A stretch of 64,000 nt of DNA from Aureimonas sp. SK2 (GTDB lineage Bacteria; Pseudomonadota; Alphaproteobacteria; Rhizobiales; Rhizobiaceae): contig NZ_JAPZDS010000001.1 of assembly GCF_029813115.1 (NCBI RefSeq), positions 186,001 through 250,000 of the forward strand, read 5' to 3'. The notes under the pieces are model-generated. The model was not told the origin of the DNA. It ran no database searches and saw nothing but the letters and a program-made list of their open reading frames with translations. The translations under genes were made by a program, and so were the position numbers. Positions 1 to 8,070 of this stretch are shown here, piece after piece. Each line of letters starts with the position of its first letter. Position 1 is the first letter of the stretch.

Positions 1-85
1 CGGGGCGGCGGGCGCGGCTCGGATCGCGGCCGACCTCCTGACGGCCGCCTTCGGCGGGCCGGAGGAGCCGGCCGCCCGCCCTTGA
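1..85 (+). CDS. GTA tail-assembly protein g10-like, C-terminal fragment
   Basis: Only the last 27 codons are inside the window; the frame runs from base 2 to a TGA at 83-85 and ends in an Ala/Gly/Pro-rich tail. The next frame starts on a TTG that overlaps this stop. In Rhodobacter capsulatus GTA the gene just before g10.1 is g10 (Rcc01692), a small tail-assembly chaperone, and the position here matches. The identity rests on gene order, because the fragment is too short to recognise by itself. Confidence 0.5.
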   Translation, partial: GAAGAARIAADLLTAAFGGPEEPAARP

Positions 86-303
86 GCGCCGCCGCGCCGG
101 ACGAGGCCTCGAGCGCGGCGGCTTTTCCCTGGGACGAACTGTTCGCAACGGCGGTGTGCGTCCTGCGCATGACGCCGGACGCGGTTTGGCGGGCGAGCCC
201 GCGCGAGCTGGCGCTGGCGCTGAGGCCCTTCGCCGCCCTCTCGGAGCCGCCCAGCCGGGCGCGGCTCGACGAGCTGATGCAACGCTTTCCCGACCGGAGG
301 TGA
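82..303 (+). CDS. GTA tail assembly chaperone (g10.1/Rcc01693-like, DUF2376)
   Basis: This 73-residue protein has the typical small phage tail chaperone pattern: a PWDELF motif near residue 16, a conserved LRMTP segment, and a W..SPREL motif before a short helical end. The family is found in RcGTA-type clusters between the major tail genes and the tape measure gene, and in GTA particles it acts in tail assembly, probably as a tape-measure chaperone. The start is a TTG overlapping the preceding stop (TTGA), which suggests translational coupling. The tape-measure gene begins 3 bases after its stop. The family call is firm; the exact chaperone role is inferred from phage analogues. Confidence 0.8.
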   Translation: MSAAAPDEASSAAAFPWDELFATAVCVLRMTPDAVWRASPRELALALRPFAALSEPPSRARLDELMQRFPDRR

Positions 304-306
304 GAC

Positions 307-900
307 ATGGTGGACGAGGTGGACGCGCTCCGCATTTCGGTGGAAGCCGACACGGGCGGCTTCGAGCGGGCGCTCAACGATCTTTCGACGCGCGCCAACG
401 CGTTCGGCGCGGCGCTGACGGCGGCCTTTCGCGGGGCGGCTGGGGGCGGGCGCTCCCTCGAGGGCGTGCTGCGGCAGCTCGGCGGGCGGATTTCGGCGAT
501 CGCGCTGGACGCCGCGCTGAAACCGCTGACGCAGATGGCCGGCGGCCTGTTCGGGCAGGTTCTGTCCGGCATCGGCGGCGGGGCGGCGCGCGGCGGCAGT
601 TCGGCGCCGGGCGGTATCGTGCCGTTCGCCAAGGGCGGAGTCGTGCGGGCGCCGACATATTTTCCGAGCGGCGGGCGGATCGGGCTGATGGGCGAGGCAG
701 GCGCGGAGGCGATCCTGCCGCTTCGGCGCGGGCCGGACGGCTCGCTCGGCGTCGCTGCACCCGGCGGAGCGCAGGGTCGGGCGGGGCCGTCGGTGGTCTT
801 CAACGTGACGACGCCGGACGCGCCGAGCTTCAAGCGCGCGGAGGTGCAGATCCAGGCGATGCTCGCCCGCGCGGCGATGCGCGGTCAAAGGGGGCTCTGA
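307..900 (+). CDS. GTA tail tape measure protein (g11-like)
   Basis: At 197 residues this is far shorter than phage tape measures but in the size class of GTA tape measures, which fits a short-tailed particle. The N-terminal half is a predicted helix rich in Ala, Leu and Arg that would line the tail lumen. The C-terminal half carries the characteristic RIGLMGEAGAEAILPL segment around residues 121-136, found in GTA and lambdoid tape measures. It sits between the chaperone and the distal tail protein. Its length should set GTA tail length by analogy with phages. Confidence 0.85.
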   Translation: MVDEVDALRISVEADTGGFERALNDLSTRANAFGAALTAAFRGAAGGGRSLEGVLRQLGGRISAIALDAALKPLTQMAGGLFGQVLSGIGGGAARGGSSAPGGIVPFAKGGVVRAPTYFPSGGRIGLMGEAGAEAILPLRRGPDGSLGVAAPGGAQGRAGPSVVFNVTTPDAPSFKRAEVQIQAMLARAAMRGQRGL

Positions 901-902
901 CG

Positions 903-1535
903 ATGATCGCCTCGTTCAGCGAAGAGCGGTTTCCCTTGCGCGTCGCCTTCGGCACGACGGGCGGGCCGGAGCGGCGGACGGACATCGTGCGCCTGTCGAG
1001 CGGCTACGAGAACCGCAATCAGCGCACGCGCCATTCCTGGCGGCGCTACGATGCGGGCTCGGGCGTGCGCAGCGTCGAGGACCTTGTCACGGTGCTCCAC
1101 TTCTTCGAGGCACGGCGCGGGCGGCTCGTCGGTTTCCGTTTTCGCGACCCGTTCGACGCGTCTTCGGCGGTCGGCGGTGCGACGCCCTCGGCCGGGGATC
1201 AGCCGCTCGGGGTCGGAGACGGCACGACGAAAGAGTTTTCGCTCGCCAAACGCTACGGCTCGGGCGCGGCTGAGTATCTGCGGCCGATCGAGAAGCCGGT
1301 GCCGGGGAGCGTGCGGGTCGGCGTGGACGGCGCGGCCGTCATGGCAGGGATCGTGATCGATGCGGCGAAGGGGACGGTGACGTTCGCCACCGCCCCGGCA
1401 GAAGGTGTCGTGCTCACGGCCGGGTTCGAGTTCGACGTGCCCGTGCGCTTCGACTTGGACCATCTCTCCATCAACGTCGCCGCCTTCGAGGCCGGCGACA
1501 TTCCCTCGATCCCGCTGGTGGAGATCCGGCCATGA
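903..1535 (+). CDS. GTA distal tail protein (g12, DUF2460/TIGR02217)
   Basis: This 210-residue protein starts at the ATG at 903, two bases after the tape-measure stop; longer upstream frames only shadow the preceding gene. It has the DUF2460 hallmarks: an early FPLRVAFGTTGGPERRTDI block, an R.RHSWRRYD segment, F.ARRGRLVGFRFRDP around residues 70-85, and a C-terminal PVRFD.D motif. In RcGTA the equivalent Rcc01695 forms the distal tail ring between tube and baseplate hub. It overlaps the next gene by ATGA. Confidence 0.88.
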   Translation: MIASFSEERFPLRVAFGTTGGPERRTDIVRLSSGYENRNQRTRHSWRRYDAGSGVRSVEDLVTVLHFFEARRGRLVGFRFRDPFDASSAVGGATPSAGDQPLGVGDGTTKEFSLAKRYGSGAAEYLRPIEKPVPGSVRVGVDGAAVMAGIVIDAAKGTVTFATAPAEGVVLTAGFEFDVPVRFDLDHLSINVAAFEAGDIPSIPLVEIRP

Positions 1536-2404
1536 CCGGGATGTCGGACGCGTTTCGAGAGCGGCTGCGCCGGCCGGCGACGACGCTGGCGCAGGCCTGG
1601 CGCGTGAAGCGCACGGACGGGCGGGTGTTCGGCTTCACCGACCACGACGAGGACCTCACATTTGCGGGCACGACATTCTCGGCCCGGACGGGGTGGACGG
1701 CCGGCGAAGCGGAGGCGGCGCTGGGGCTGGCCGCCGGGACGCAAGGTGTCGAGGGCGCGCTTTCGTCGGAGGCTGTCTCGGGTGCGGACATCGCGGCTGG
1801 GCTCTTCGACGGCGCGAGCGTCGAGGTGTTCCGCGTCGATTGGCAGCGGCCGGAGCAGCATCTGCTCGTCGAGGTCGCGGACTTCGGCGAGATCACGCGG
1901 ACCGATACGGGGATGACGGTGGAACTCCGGGGACTTGCGGCGCGGCTCGACCGGCAACGCGGGCGGTTCTATCGCCGCCGCTGCGACGCGGCGCTCGGCG
2001 ACGCCCGGTGCCGGGTCGACCTGGGGCCCTGGACGCGGATGGGGGCGATCGTCTCCGTCGGCGACGGCAAAGTGGTGCTGGACGGGCTCGGGAGCTTCGA
2101 CCTCGGCCCTTTCCGCGAGGGGCGGCTTCTGGTCGGCTCGGAGCCGGCGCGCACCGTGGCGTCGCTGCGGACGGGCGAGGGCGGGGCGCTGGTGGTGGAT
2201 CTCGTCGAGGCGCCGTCGCCGGACTGGGCGGCGGGGGACATAGCGCGGCTGGTGGCTGGATGCGATCGGAGCTTTACGATCTGCCGCGAGCGGTTCGACA
2301 ACGCGCTGAACTTCCGGGGTTTTCCGCATATCCCCGGCACCGACGCGGCGCTGGCGGTGGCCAAGAGCGACGGCCGGCACGACGGTTCGGCGGTGGTGCC
2401 GTGA
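1532..2404 (+). CDS. GTA baseplate hub protein (g13, DUF2163)
   Basis: This 290-residue protein belongs to the DUF2163 / phage conserved hypothetical BR0599 class. It has the F.DHDEDL motif near residue 38 and a conserved C-terminal block ending in FRGFPHIPGTD. Four cysteines (C151, C160, C244, C251) form two C-x(6-8)-C pairs; the RcGTA hub protein was found to hold an iron-sulphur cluster, and these are the obvious candidate ligands here. The ATG overlaps the upstream stop (ATGA), and its own stop overlaps the GTG start of the peptidase gene. Confidence 0.88.
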   Translation: MTGMSDAFRERLRRPATTLAQAWRVKRTDGRVFGFTDHDEDLTFAGTTFSARTGWTAGEAEAALGLAAGTQGVEGALSSEAVSGADIAAGLFDGASVEVFRVDWQRPEQHLLVEVADFGEITRTDTGMTVELRGLAARLDRQRGRFYRRRCDAALGDARCRVDLGPWTRMGAIVSVGDGKVVLDGLGSFDLGPFREGRLLVGSEPARTVASLRTGEGGALVVDLVEAPSPDWAAGDIARLVAGCDRSFTICRERFDNALNFRGFPHIPGTDAALAVAKSDGRHDGSAVVP

Positions 2405-2844
2405 GCGCGCGGGAGCGGGCGCTCGCTGCGGCGCGCGGGTTTCTTGGTACGCCCTACCGGCACCAGGGGCACCGGCGGGGCGTGGGGTGCGACTGCCTCG
2501 GGCTGGTGCGCGGCGTCTGGCGCGAACTCTACGGGCGTGGGCCGGAGGCGCCGGGACCCTATTCGCCGGACTGGGCGGAGACGGGCGACGGCGATCCACT
2601 GATGGAGGCGGCGCGCCGGCATTTCCGCACGGTGCCCATGGGCGGGGGGCTGGCCGGCGATGTCGTGCTGTTTTGCTGGCGGAACGCCGGTCCGGCACGC
2701 CATTGCGGCATCCTGGACGAGGCGGATGCGGCCGGGCCGCGGCTGATCCATGCCTACGAGGGCACGTCGGTCGTGTCCTCGCCGCTGACGCCCGGCTGGG
2801 CCGGGCGGATCGCGGGCACCTTTCGCTTTCCCGACGAGGTCTGA
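2401..2844 (+). CDS. GTA NlpC/P60 family peptidase (g14)
   Basis: This 147-residue NlpC/P60 cysteine peptidase starts at a GTG inside the preceding stop (GTGA). The catalytic cysteine is in the DCLGLVRGVW motif (Cys32), and the catalytic histidine is in the RHCGIL segment about residue 101. In RcGTA the equivalent Rcc01697 is a tail-tip peptidase thought to cut cell-wall peptides during DNA entry. The length is normal for the GTA form, and it lies directly before the megatron gene. Confidence 0.9.
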   Translation: MSARERALAAARGFLGTPYRHQGHRRGVGCDCLGLVRGVWRELYGRGPEAPGPYSPDWAETGDGDPLMEAARRHFRTVPMGGGLAGDVVLFCWRNAGPARHCGILDEADAAGPRLIHAYEGTSVVSSPLTPGWAGRIAGTFRFPDEV

Positions 2845-2847
2845 ACC

Positions 2848-5800
2848 ATGGCGACCATTCTTCTGCAGGCGGCGGGCGGCGCGCTCGGCGGACTGATTGG
2901 CGGTCCGTTCGGCGCGGTCGCGGGCCGGGCGCTCGGGGCGCTCGGCGGCTATGCGATCGACAACCGGCTGATGGGCGGCACCGGACGGCAAGAGCGCGGG
3001 CGGCTGCACGCGAGCCGGGTCATGGAGGCGGACGAGGGCGGCGGCGTCGCGCGGGTCTACGGCACGGCGCGGGTGGCGGGGCAGGTCATCTGGACGACGC
3101 GGTTCGAGGAGGTCAGCCAGACGGAACGGCAGGGCGGAAAGGGCGGCGCGGCGCGCGGGCCGGCGACCACGGTCTACAGCTATTACGGCAACGTGGCGGT
3201 GGCGCTCTGCGAGGGGCCGATCGCCTCTGTCCGGCGCATCTGGGCGGACGGGGAGGAACTCGACCTTTCGCAGATCCCGTGGCGGCTGCACCGCGGCACG
3301 GAGACCCAGGCGCCCGACCCGCTGATCGAGGCGAAGCAGGGCGCAGGACGGGCGCCGGCCTATCAAGGGCTCGCCTATCTCGTGTTCGAGCGCCTGCCGC
3401 TGGAGCGCTGGGGAAACCGCATCCCGCAGATCTCCTGCGAGGTGATCCGCCCCGTCGGCGCGTTCGAGAGCCGCATCCGGGCGATCACCATCATTCCCGG
3501 CGCCACGGAGCACGGGCTCGACCCGCTGGTGGTGCGCGAGCGGATGGGGCCGGGGCAGGATCGGCTCCTGAACCGGAACATGCTGCACGATGAAAGCGAC
3601 TTCTCCGCCTCGCTCGACGAGCTGACGGCGCTCTGCCCGAACCTCGAACGGGCGGCGCTGGTCGTGGCTTGGTTCGCGGACGACCTGCGAGCCGGGCGGG
3701 CCACGTGCCGGCCGGGTGTCGAGACGGTCCTGTGCGACGAGACGGAGGTTTGGAGCGTCGGCGGGACGGGGCGCGGCGGAGCCCGGGTCGTCAGCCAAGT
3801 CGACGGCGGTCCGGCCTACGGGGGCACGCCGTCGGACGCGGGGGTGATCCGCGCGATCGGGGCGCTGCGGGCAAAAGGGTTGAAGGTGACCTTCTATCCC
3901 TTTCTCCTGATGGACGTTCCGCTCGGCAACGGGCTGGCCGATCCCTATGGCGCGGCAGAGCAGGCGCCGTTTCCCTGGCGCGGGCGGATGACGCTGGATC
4001 TGGCCGAGACGCAGGCCGGCACGGCGGATCGAACGGCGGCGGCGCGCACGGATATCGAGCGGTTCGTCGGTTCCGCGCAGGTGGCGGACTTTTCGAGCGA
4101 CGGCGAGGTCGTCGCCTATGGGGGGCCGGTGGAATGGTCGTACCGGCGGATGATCCTGCACCAGGCGCATCTCGCTCGCGCGGCCGGCGGCGTGGACGCC
4201 TTCGTGATCGGCTCGGAAATGCGCGGGCTGACGCGATTGCGCGACGAGGCCGGGCGGTTTCCCTTCGTGGAGGCGCTGGTGGTCCTGGCGCGGGACGTGA
4301 AGGCGATCCTGCCCGGCGCGCTGGTGACCTATGCCGCAGACTGGAGCGAGTATTTCGGCTACCTGCCGGGAAACGGCGACGTATTCTTCAACCTCGATCC
4401 GCTCTGGGCGGAGCCGGCGATCGGGGCGGTCGGCATCGACAACTACCTGCCGCTGACGGACTGGCGGGACGAGGCGGGCGACAGCCTCCAGGACGGCATG
4501 GCTTCGCCCTACGATGTCGAAGGGCTCGTCGCCGGAATCACGGGCGGGGAACATGCCGACTGGTTCTACGCCGACGGTGCGGCGCGGGTGGCGGGCGAGC
4601 GGAGCGCGATCACGGACGGGCTCGGCAGGCCCTGGGTCTTTCGGGCAAAGGACATCCTCTCCTGGTGGAGCGAGCCGCATCGCGAACGGCGGGCGGGCGT
4701 CGAGGCTGCGGCGCCGACGCCATGGGTGCCGCGATCGAAGCCGATCTGGTTCACCGAGCTCGGCTGCCCGGCGATCGACAAGGGAGCGAACCAGCCCAAT
4801 GTCTTCGTCGATCCGAAATCGGCCGAGAGCGCGCTTCCGCATTTCTCGACGGGAGCGCGGGACGACCTCCAGCAGCGGCGCTTTCTCGAAGCGCACCAGC
4901 GGCACTGGGACGAGGCGGTGCCGGGTTTCCAGCCGGAGCACAATCCGCTCTCGCCGCTCTATGGCGGGCGGATGGTGCCTGCGGGCGCGGTTCATCTCTG
5001 GACCTGGGACGCGCGGCCCTTTCCGGCCTTTCCCGAGCGTGGCTCGCTCTGGCGCGACGGGGACAACTGGCAGCGCGGCCACTGGCTCAACGGCCGGCTC
5101 GGTCGTGCACCGATGGACGGACTGATCGCCGCGCTGCTGCGCGACCATGGGTTCGAGGCGTTCGATGTTTCCGAGGTGGACGGGATGGTCGGTGGGTTCG
5201 TGGTGCCCGGACCGGGTTCGGCCCGCGGCGAACTCGAGGAGCTGATGCGGCTGACGGGCGTCGAGGCCTTCGCGCATGCCGGGGTACTGCGGTTTCGATC
5301 GACGGCGCGACGGAGCCGACAGGGCGAGGCCGTGGCGCTGGTCGATGCGGACGACGAACCGATCTTCGAGGTCCGGCGCGTCGAGGACGGCGCGGCACCG
5401 GGCGAGGTCGTGGTGGGTTTCAGCGACGGCGAGCGGGCCTATCGGCCGGCCGCAGCCGAGGCCGTGCTGCCCGGCCAATCGCAGCCGGGGCAGGCGAGTG
5501 TGGACCTGCCGGTGGTGCTGACGGAAGGCGAGGCGCGAGGCCTGGCGCGCGGGCTGCTCGATCGGGAGGCGGGCGAGCGAGAGATGGCACGCTTCGCGCT
5601 GTCGCCGGCCGCCATCGAGGTCGGAGCGGGTGACCGGCTGGCGATCGATGGGCGGCCGGGCGTGTGGCAGGTGACACGGATCGAGGACGGCCTGTCGCGC
5701 CGGGTGGAGGCGCGGCGGATCGGGCGGCGGGGCACGGCTTCGGCGATTGCCCCGTCCGAGCGCCCGGCCGAAGGGCCGGGACCGGTCTTCGCCTCGCGGC

Positions 5801-6723
5801 CCGTGGTGGCGCTGCTCGACCTGCCCGTGATCGACGGGGGTAGGGGCGGCGCGGCTGTGGCGGTCTCGGCGCGGCCATGGATGCCCTATGTTGTGATGGC
5901 TTCGGCGACGGGATCGGGACATGCGGCGAGGGCAACAGCTTCGGTATCCGCCACGCTCGGACATCTGGCGGCGGCGCTGGGACCGGGGCGCGAGGAGATC
6001 CTCGACCGGACGCACGCGCTCGTCGTGGACCTCGTGGCGGGAAGCGTTTCCTCGCTGGCGCCCGCGCTGGTGGACGCCGGCGGAAACACTGCGGCCGTGC
6101 GGGCGTCGAACGGCGCCTGGGAGGTGCTGCGTTTCCGCGAGGCGGAAGAGATCGCGCCCTCGCGCTTCCGCCTGAGAGGCCTGTCGCGCGGGATAGGCGG
6201 GACGGGCGAGGAGGCGGCGGCGGGAGCCGCGGCCGGCGCGCTCTTCGTTCTCCTCGACCATGCGGTGGAGAGTCTCGGCATCGCGGATGGCGAAGCGGGG
6301 ACGGCGATCGACTGGCGCACGGTGCCGCTCGGTCGGACGCTGGACGACGCGGCGGCCGACCGGCGCACCGCCGCGCTCGGTCGGCGGGCACTGCGGCCGC
6401 TGTCTCCGGTGCACCTGCGGGGGCGGCTGGACGGGTCGGGCCTCCGACTCGTCTGGATCCGGCGGACGCGTTCTGCGGACCCGGCCTGGGACGGCACCGA
6501 CGTTGCGCTGGGCGAGGAAAGCGAGGCCTATCGCGTCACTTTGATGGGGGGAACGACGGGGGCGGAGCTGACGGTCGGCGCGCCCGGCCTGACGCTCTCG
6601 GTCGCCGAACTCGAAGCGCGTCTCGGCGGACTGCCGGACACGATCGCCGTGGAGGTGGCCCAGCTCGGGCAATCCTACGGCCCAGGGGCGCCGGCGCGGC
6701 TCATGCTGGCGCGGCGCCCGTAA
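2848..6723 (+). CDS. GTA host-specificity / megatron protein (g15)
   Basis: This 1291-residue protein is the GTA glycoside-hydrolase-like TIM-barrel tail protein, called megatron in RcGTA (Rcc01698). The N-terminus is a Gly/Ala-rich hydrophobic stretch (about residues 8-40) that could enter a membrane. The middle contains the TIM-barrel-like domain with motifs such as AADWSEYFGY, IGIDNYLPLTDW-like and WFTELGCPA. The C-terminal half is the phage-tail_3 and receptor-interaction region. It starts 3 bases after the peptidase stop. It should form the tail fibre base that contacts and penetrates recipient cells. Confidence 0.92.
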   Translation: MATILLQAAGGALGGLIGGPFGAVAGRALGALGGYAIDNRLMGGTGRQERGRLHASRVMEADEGGGVARVYGTARVAGQVIWTTRFEEVSQTERQGGKGGAARGPATTVYSYYGNVAVALCEGPIASVRRIWADGEELDLSQIPWRLHRGTETQAPDPLIEAKQGAGRAPAYQGLAYLVFERLPLERWGNRIPQISCEVIRPVGAFESRIRAITIIPGATEHGLDPLVVRERMGPGQDRLLNRNMLHDESDFSASLDELTALCPNLERAALVVAWFADDLRAGRATCRPGVETVLCDETEVWSVGGTGRGGARVVSQVDGGPAYGGTPSDAGVIRAIGALRAKGLKVTFYPFLLMDVPLGNGLADPYGAAEQAPFPWRGRMTLDLAETQAGTADRTAAARTDIERFVGSAQVADFSSDGEVVAYGGPVEWSYRRMILHQAHLARAAGGVDAFVIGSEMRGLTRLRDEAGRFPFVEALVVLARDVKAILPGALVTYAADWSEYFGYLPGNGDVFFNLDPLWAEPAIGAVGIDNYLPLTDWRDEAGDSLQDGMASPYDVEGLVAGITGGEHADWFYADGAARVAGERSAITDGLGRPWVFRAKDILSWWSEPHRERRAGVEAAAPTPWVPRSKPIWFTELGCPAIDKGANQPNVFVDPKSAESALPHFSTGARDDLQQRRFLEAHQRHWDEAVPGFQPEHNPLSPLYGGRMVPAGAVHLWTWDARPFPAFPERGSLWRDGDNWQRGHWLNGRLGRAPMDGLIAALLRDHGFEAFDVSEVDGMVGGFVVPGPGSARGELEELMRLTGVEAFAHAGVLRFRSTARRSRQGEAVALVDADDEPIFEVRRVEDGAAPGEVVVGFSDGERAYRPAAAEAVLPGQSQPGQASVDLPVVLTEGEARGLARGLLDREAGEREMARFALSPAAIEVGAGDRLAIDGRPGVWQVTRIEDGLSRRVEARRIGRRGTASAIAPSERPAEGPGPVFASRPVVALLDLPVIDGGRGGAAVAVSARPWMPYVVMASATGSGHAARATASVSATLGHLAAALGPGREEILDRTHALVVDLVAGSVSSLAPALVDAGGNTAAVRASNGAWEVLRFREAEEIAPSRFRLRGLSRGIGGTGEEAAAGAAAGALFVLLDHAVESLGIADGEAGTAIDWRTVPLGRTLDDAAADRRTAALGRRALRPLSPVHLRGRLDGSGLRLVWIRRTRSADPAWDGTDVALGEESEAYRVTLMGGTTGAELTVGAPGLTLSVAELEARLGGLPDTIAVEVAQLGQSYGPGAPARLMLARRP

Positions 6724-6743
6724 TCACCAGAAGGAGTGGAAGC

Positions 6744-6950
6744 ATGGACGAGATCAAGAACTGGTATCAATCGCGGACCGTCTGGGGCGCGGCGCTGGCG
6801 CTGACGGCTTCGCTGGCCGGGCTGTTCGGCGTCGAAGTCGTGGGCCTCACCAGCGAGGAGGCGGTTACGGCGTTGACCGCGGCGGCGAGCGCCGTCGGCG
6901 CGGCGGTCGCGATCTTCGGGCGCTTCGACGCGCGCACGCGGATCCGCTGA
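6744..6950 (+). CDS. Small holin-like membrane protein attached to the GTA cluster
   Basis: This 68-residue protein has a charged N-terminus (MDEIKNWYQSRTVWGA), two hydrophobic segments at about residues 14-34 and 43-61, and a basic tail. That pattern resembles small two-helix phage holins next to endolysin or tail genes. A strong Shine-Dalgarno (AAGGAG) precedes the ATG. It lies 20 bases after megatron on the same strand and before a hairpin, so it is probably co-transcribed with the GTA genes. In RcGTA the lysis genes are unlinked to the structural cluster, so the location is notable. The function is inferred from topology and context only. Confidence 0.6.
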   Translation: MDEIKNWYQSRTVWGAALALTASLAGLFGVEVVGLTSEEAVTALTAAASAVGAAVAIFGRFDARTRIR

Positions 6951-6956
6951 GGCGGC

Positions 6957-6983
6957 GGGGCGCCCGCGAGGCGGGCGTCCCGT
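6957..6983 (+). terminator. GC-rich hairpin closing the GTA cluster
   Basis: A 10-base stem (6958-6967 with 6971-6980, one G-U pair) with a 3-base loop follows the holin-like stop. The following bases are only moderately T-rich, so intrinsic termination is plausible but weak. Confidence 0.45.
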
Positions 6984-7042
6984 TCATTCGACATTCAGCA
7001 CGCGGTCCCTAGTGTTGCAGCCAACAGAGCCTTGGATGTGCC

Positions 7043-7363
7043 ATGACCCGCCCCGCACCCCGCCGTCTCGTCGCGGCCACTCTCCTCGCCATCGCCCTGT
7101 CGGCCACGACAGCCTCGGCGCTGCCGATGCGACCGACCGAGGGAGGATCGGTTGCGGCCTGGGACGATCCGGGGGCCGTGCTAATGGCGCAAGGGGGCGG
7201 ATGCTCGGCCGCCGCCGCCCAGGCCTCCGCTCAGTCGGGCGGACAGGTCCTTTCGGTGAGGGCGACGCAGCAGGGCGACAGGACGGTCTGCGTCGTCACC
7301 GTGCTGATCCCCGCGAGCGACGGAAACCGGCCTCGCCGTCAGACCATCACGATCGAGCAGTAG
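7043..7363 (+). CDS. Small periplasmic PepSY-like protein, candidate FeuN-type modulator
   Basis: This 106-residue protein has a signal peptide (basic start, hydrophobic core at about residues 9-24, cleavage near ASA-LP). The mature part ends in a PepSY-like block (GGQVLSV, then VCVVTVLIP and a final TITIEQ strand). Two cysteines could form a disulphide. It lies 42 bases before the FeuP-like regulator. In Sinorhizobium meliloti a small protein, FeuN, is encoded directly upstream of feuP and restrains the kinase FeuQ; position, size class and export all fit that role. Sequence similarity to FeuN could not be tested, so the name is not assigned. Confidence 0.65.
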   Translation: MTRPAPRRLVAATLLAIALSATTASALPMRPTEGGSVAAWDDPGAVLMAQGGGCSAAAAQASAQSGGQVLSVRATQQGDRTVCVVTVLIPASDGNRPRRQTITIEQ

Positions 7364-7405
7364 ACCGCTCTTCATGACGGCAAGCAGTTTCGGGACGAGA
7401 CCACC

Positions 7406-8068
7406 ATGCGCATCCTGATCGTCGAGGACGACGCGAACCTGCGGCGGCAGCTTGCCGAGGCGCTGGCTGGGGCCGGCTACGTCGTCGACCAGGCATCGGA
7501 CGGCGAGGACGGGCACTTTCTCGGCGACACCGAAAGCTACGACGCCGTGATCCTGGACGTCGGCCTGCCCAAGATGGACGGCATCAGCGTGCTGGAGCGC
7601 TGGCGGCGGGAAGGACGGGCGATGCCGGTTCTGCTCCTGACGGCGCGCGACCGCTGGAGCGACAAGGTGGCGGGGATCGATGCCGGCGCCGACGACTACG
7701 TCGCCAAGCCCTTCCACATGGAGGAGGTGCTGGCGCGGGTGCGGGCGCTGATCCGGCGTGCGGCCGGCCACGCCTCGTCGGAGATCCACTGCGGGCCGTT
7801 GCGGCTCGACACGAAATCCTCGAAGGCCAGCCTCGACGGCACGCCGCTGAAGCTGACCTCGCACGAATATCGGCTCCTGTCCTACCTCATGCACCACCAG
7901 GGCGAACTGGTGTCGCGGACGGAGCTGATCGAACATATGTACGATCAGGATTTCGACCGAGATTCCAATACGATCGAGGTCTTCATCGGCCGGCTCCGAC
8001 GCAAGATCGGCGGCGACATGATCGAGACGGTGCGTGGACTCGGCTACCGCATGCAGCACGGCGGCTGA
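7406..8068 (+). CDS. feuP: OmpR-family response regulator, FeuP-like
   Basis: This 220-residue regulator has a receiver domain (about residues 1-115) with acidic pocket E7/D8/D9, phosphoacceptor D51 and a conserved KPF lysine near residue 101. A winged-helix DNA-binding domain (about 125-218) ends in the usual VRGLGYRM strand. It is followed after 2 bases by a sensor kinase and lies upstream of ccmI/cycH, as feuP does in rhizobia. There FeuP-FeuQ controls cyclic glucan export and osmoadaptation genes. The family assignment is firm; the FeuP orthology rests on neighbourhood. Confidence 0.85.
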   Translation: MRILIVEDDANLRRQLAEALAGAGYVVDQASDGEDGHFLGDTESYDAVILDVGLPKMDGISVLERWRREGRAMPVLLLTARDRWSDKVAGIDAGADDYVAKPFHMEEVLARVRALIRRAAGHASSEIHCGPLRLDTKSSKASLDGTPLKLTSHEYRLLSYLMHHQGELVSRTELIEHMYDQDFDRDSNTIEVFIGRLRRKIGGDMIETVRGLGYRMQHGG

Positions 8069-8070
8069 CC

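Noticed and set aside
1969-6672. A 1567-codon open frame on the minus strand
   Set aside because: It is antisense to the megatron gene, with Arg/Pro/Ala-rich composition typical of shadow frames in GC-rich DNA and no recognisable domain.
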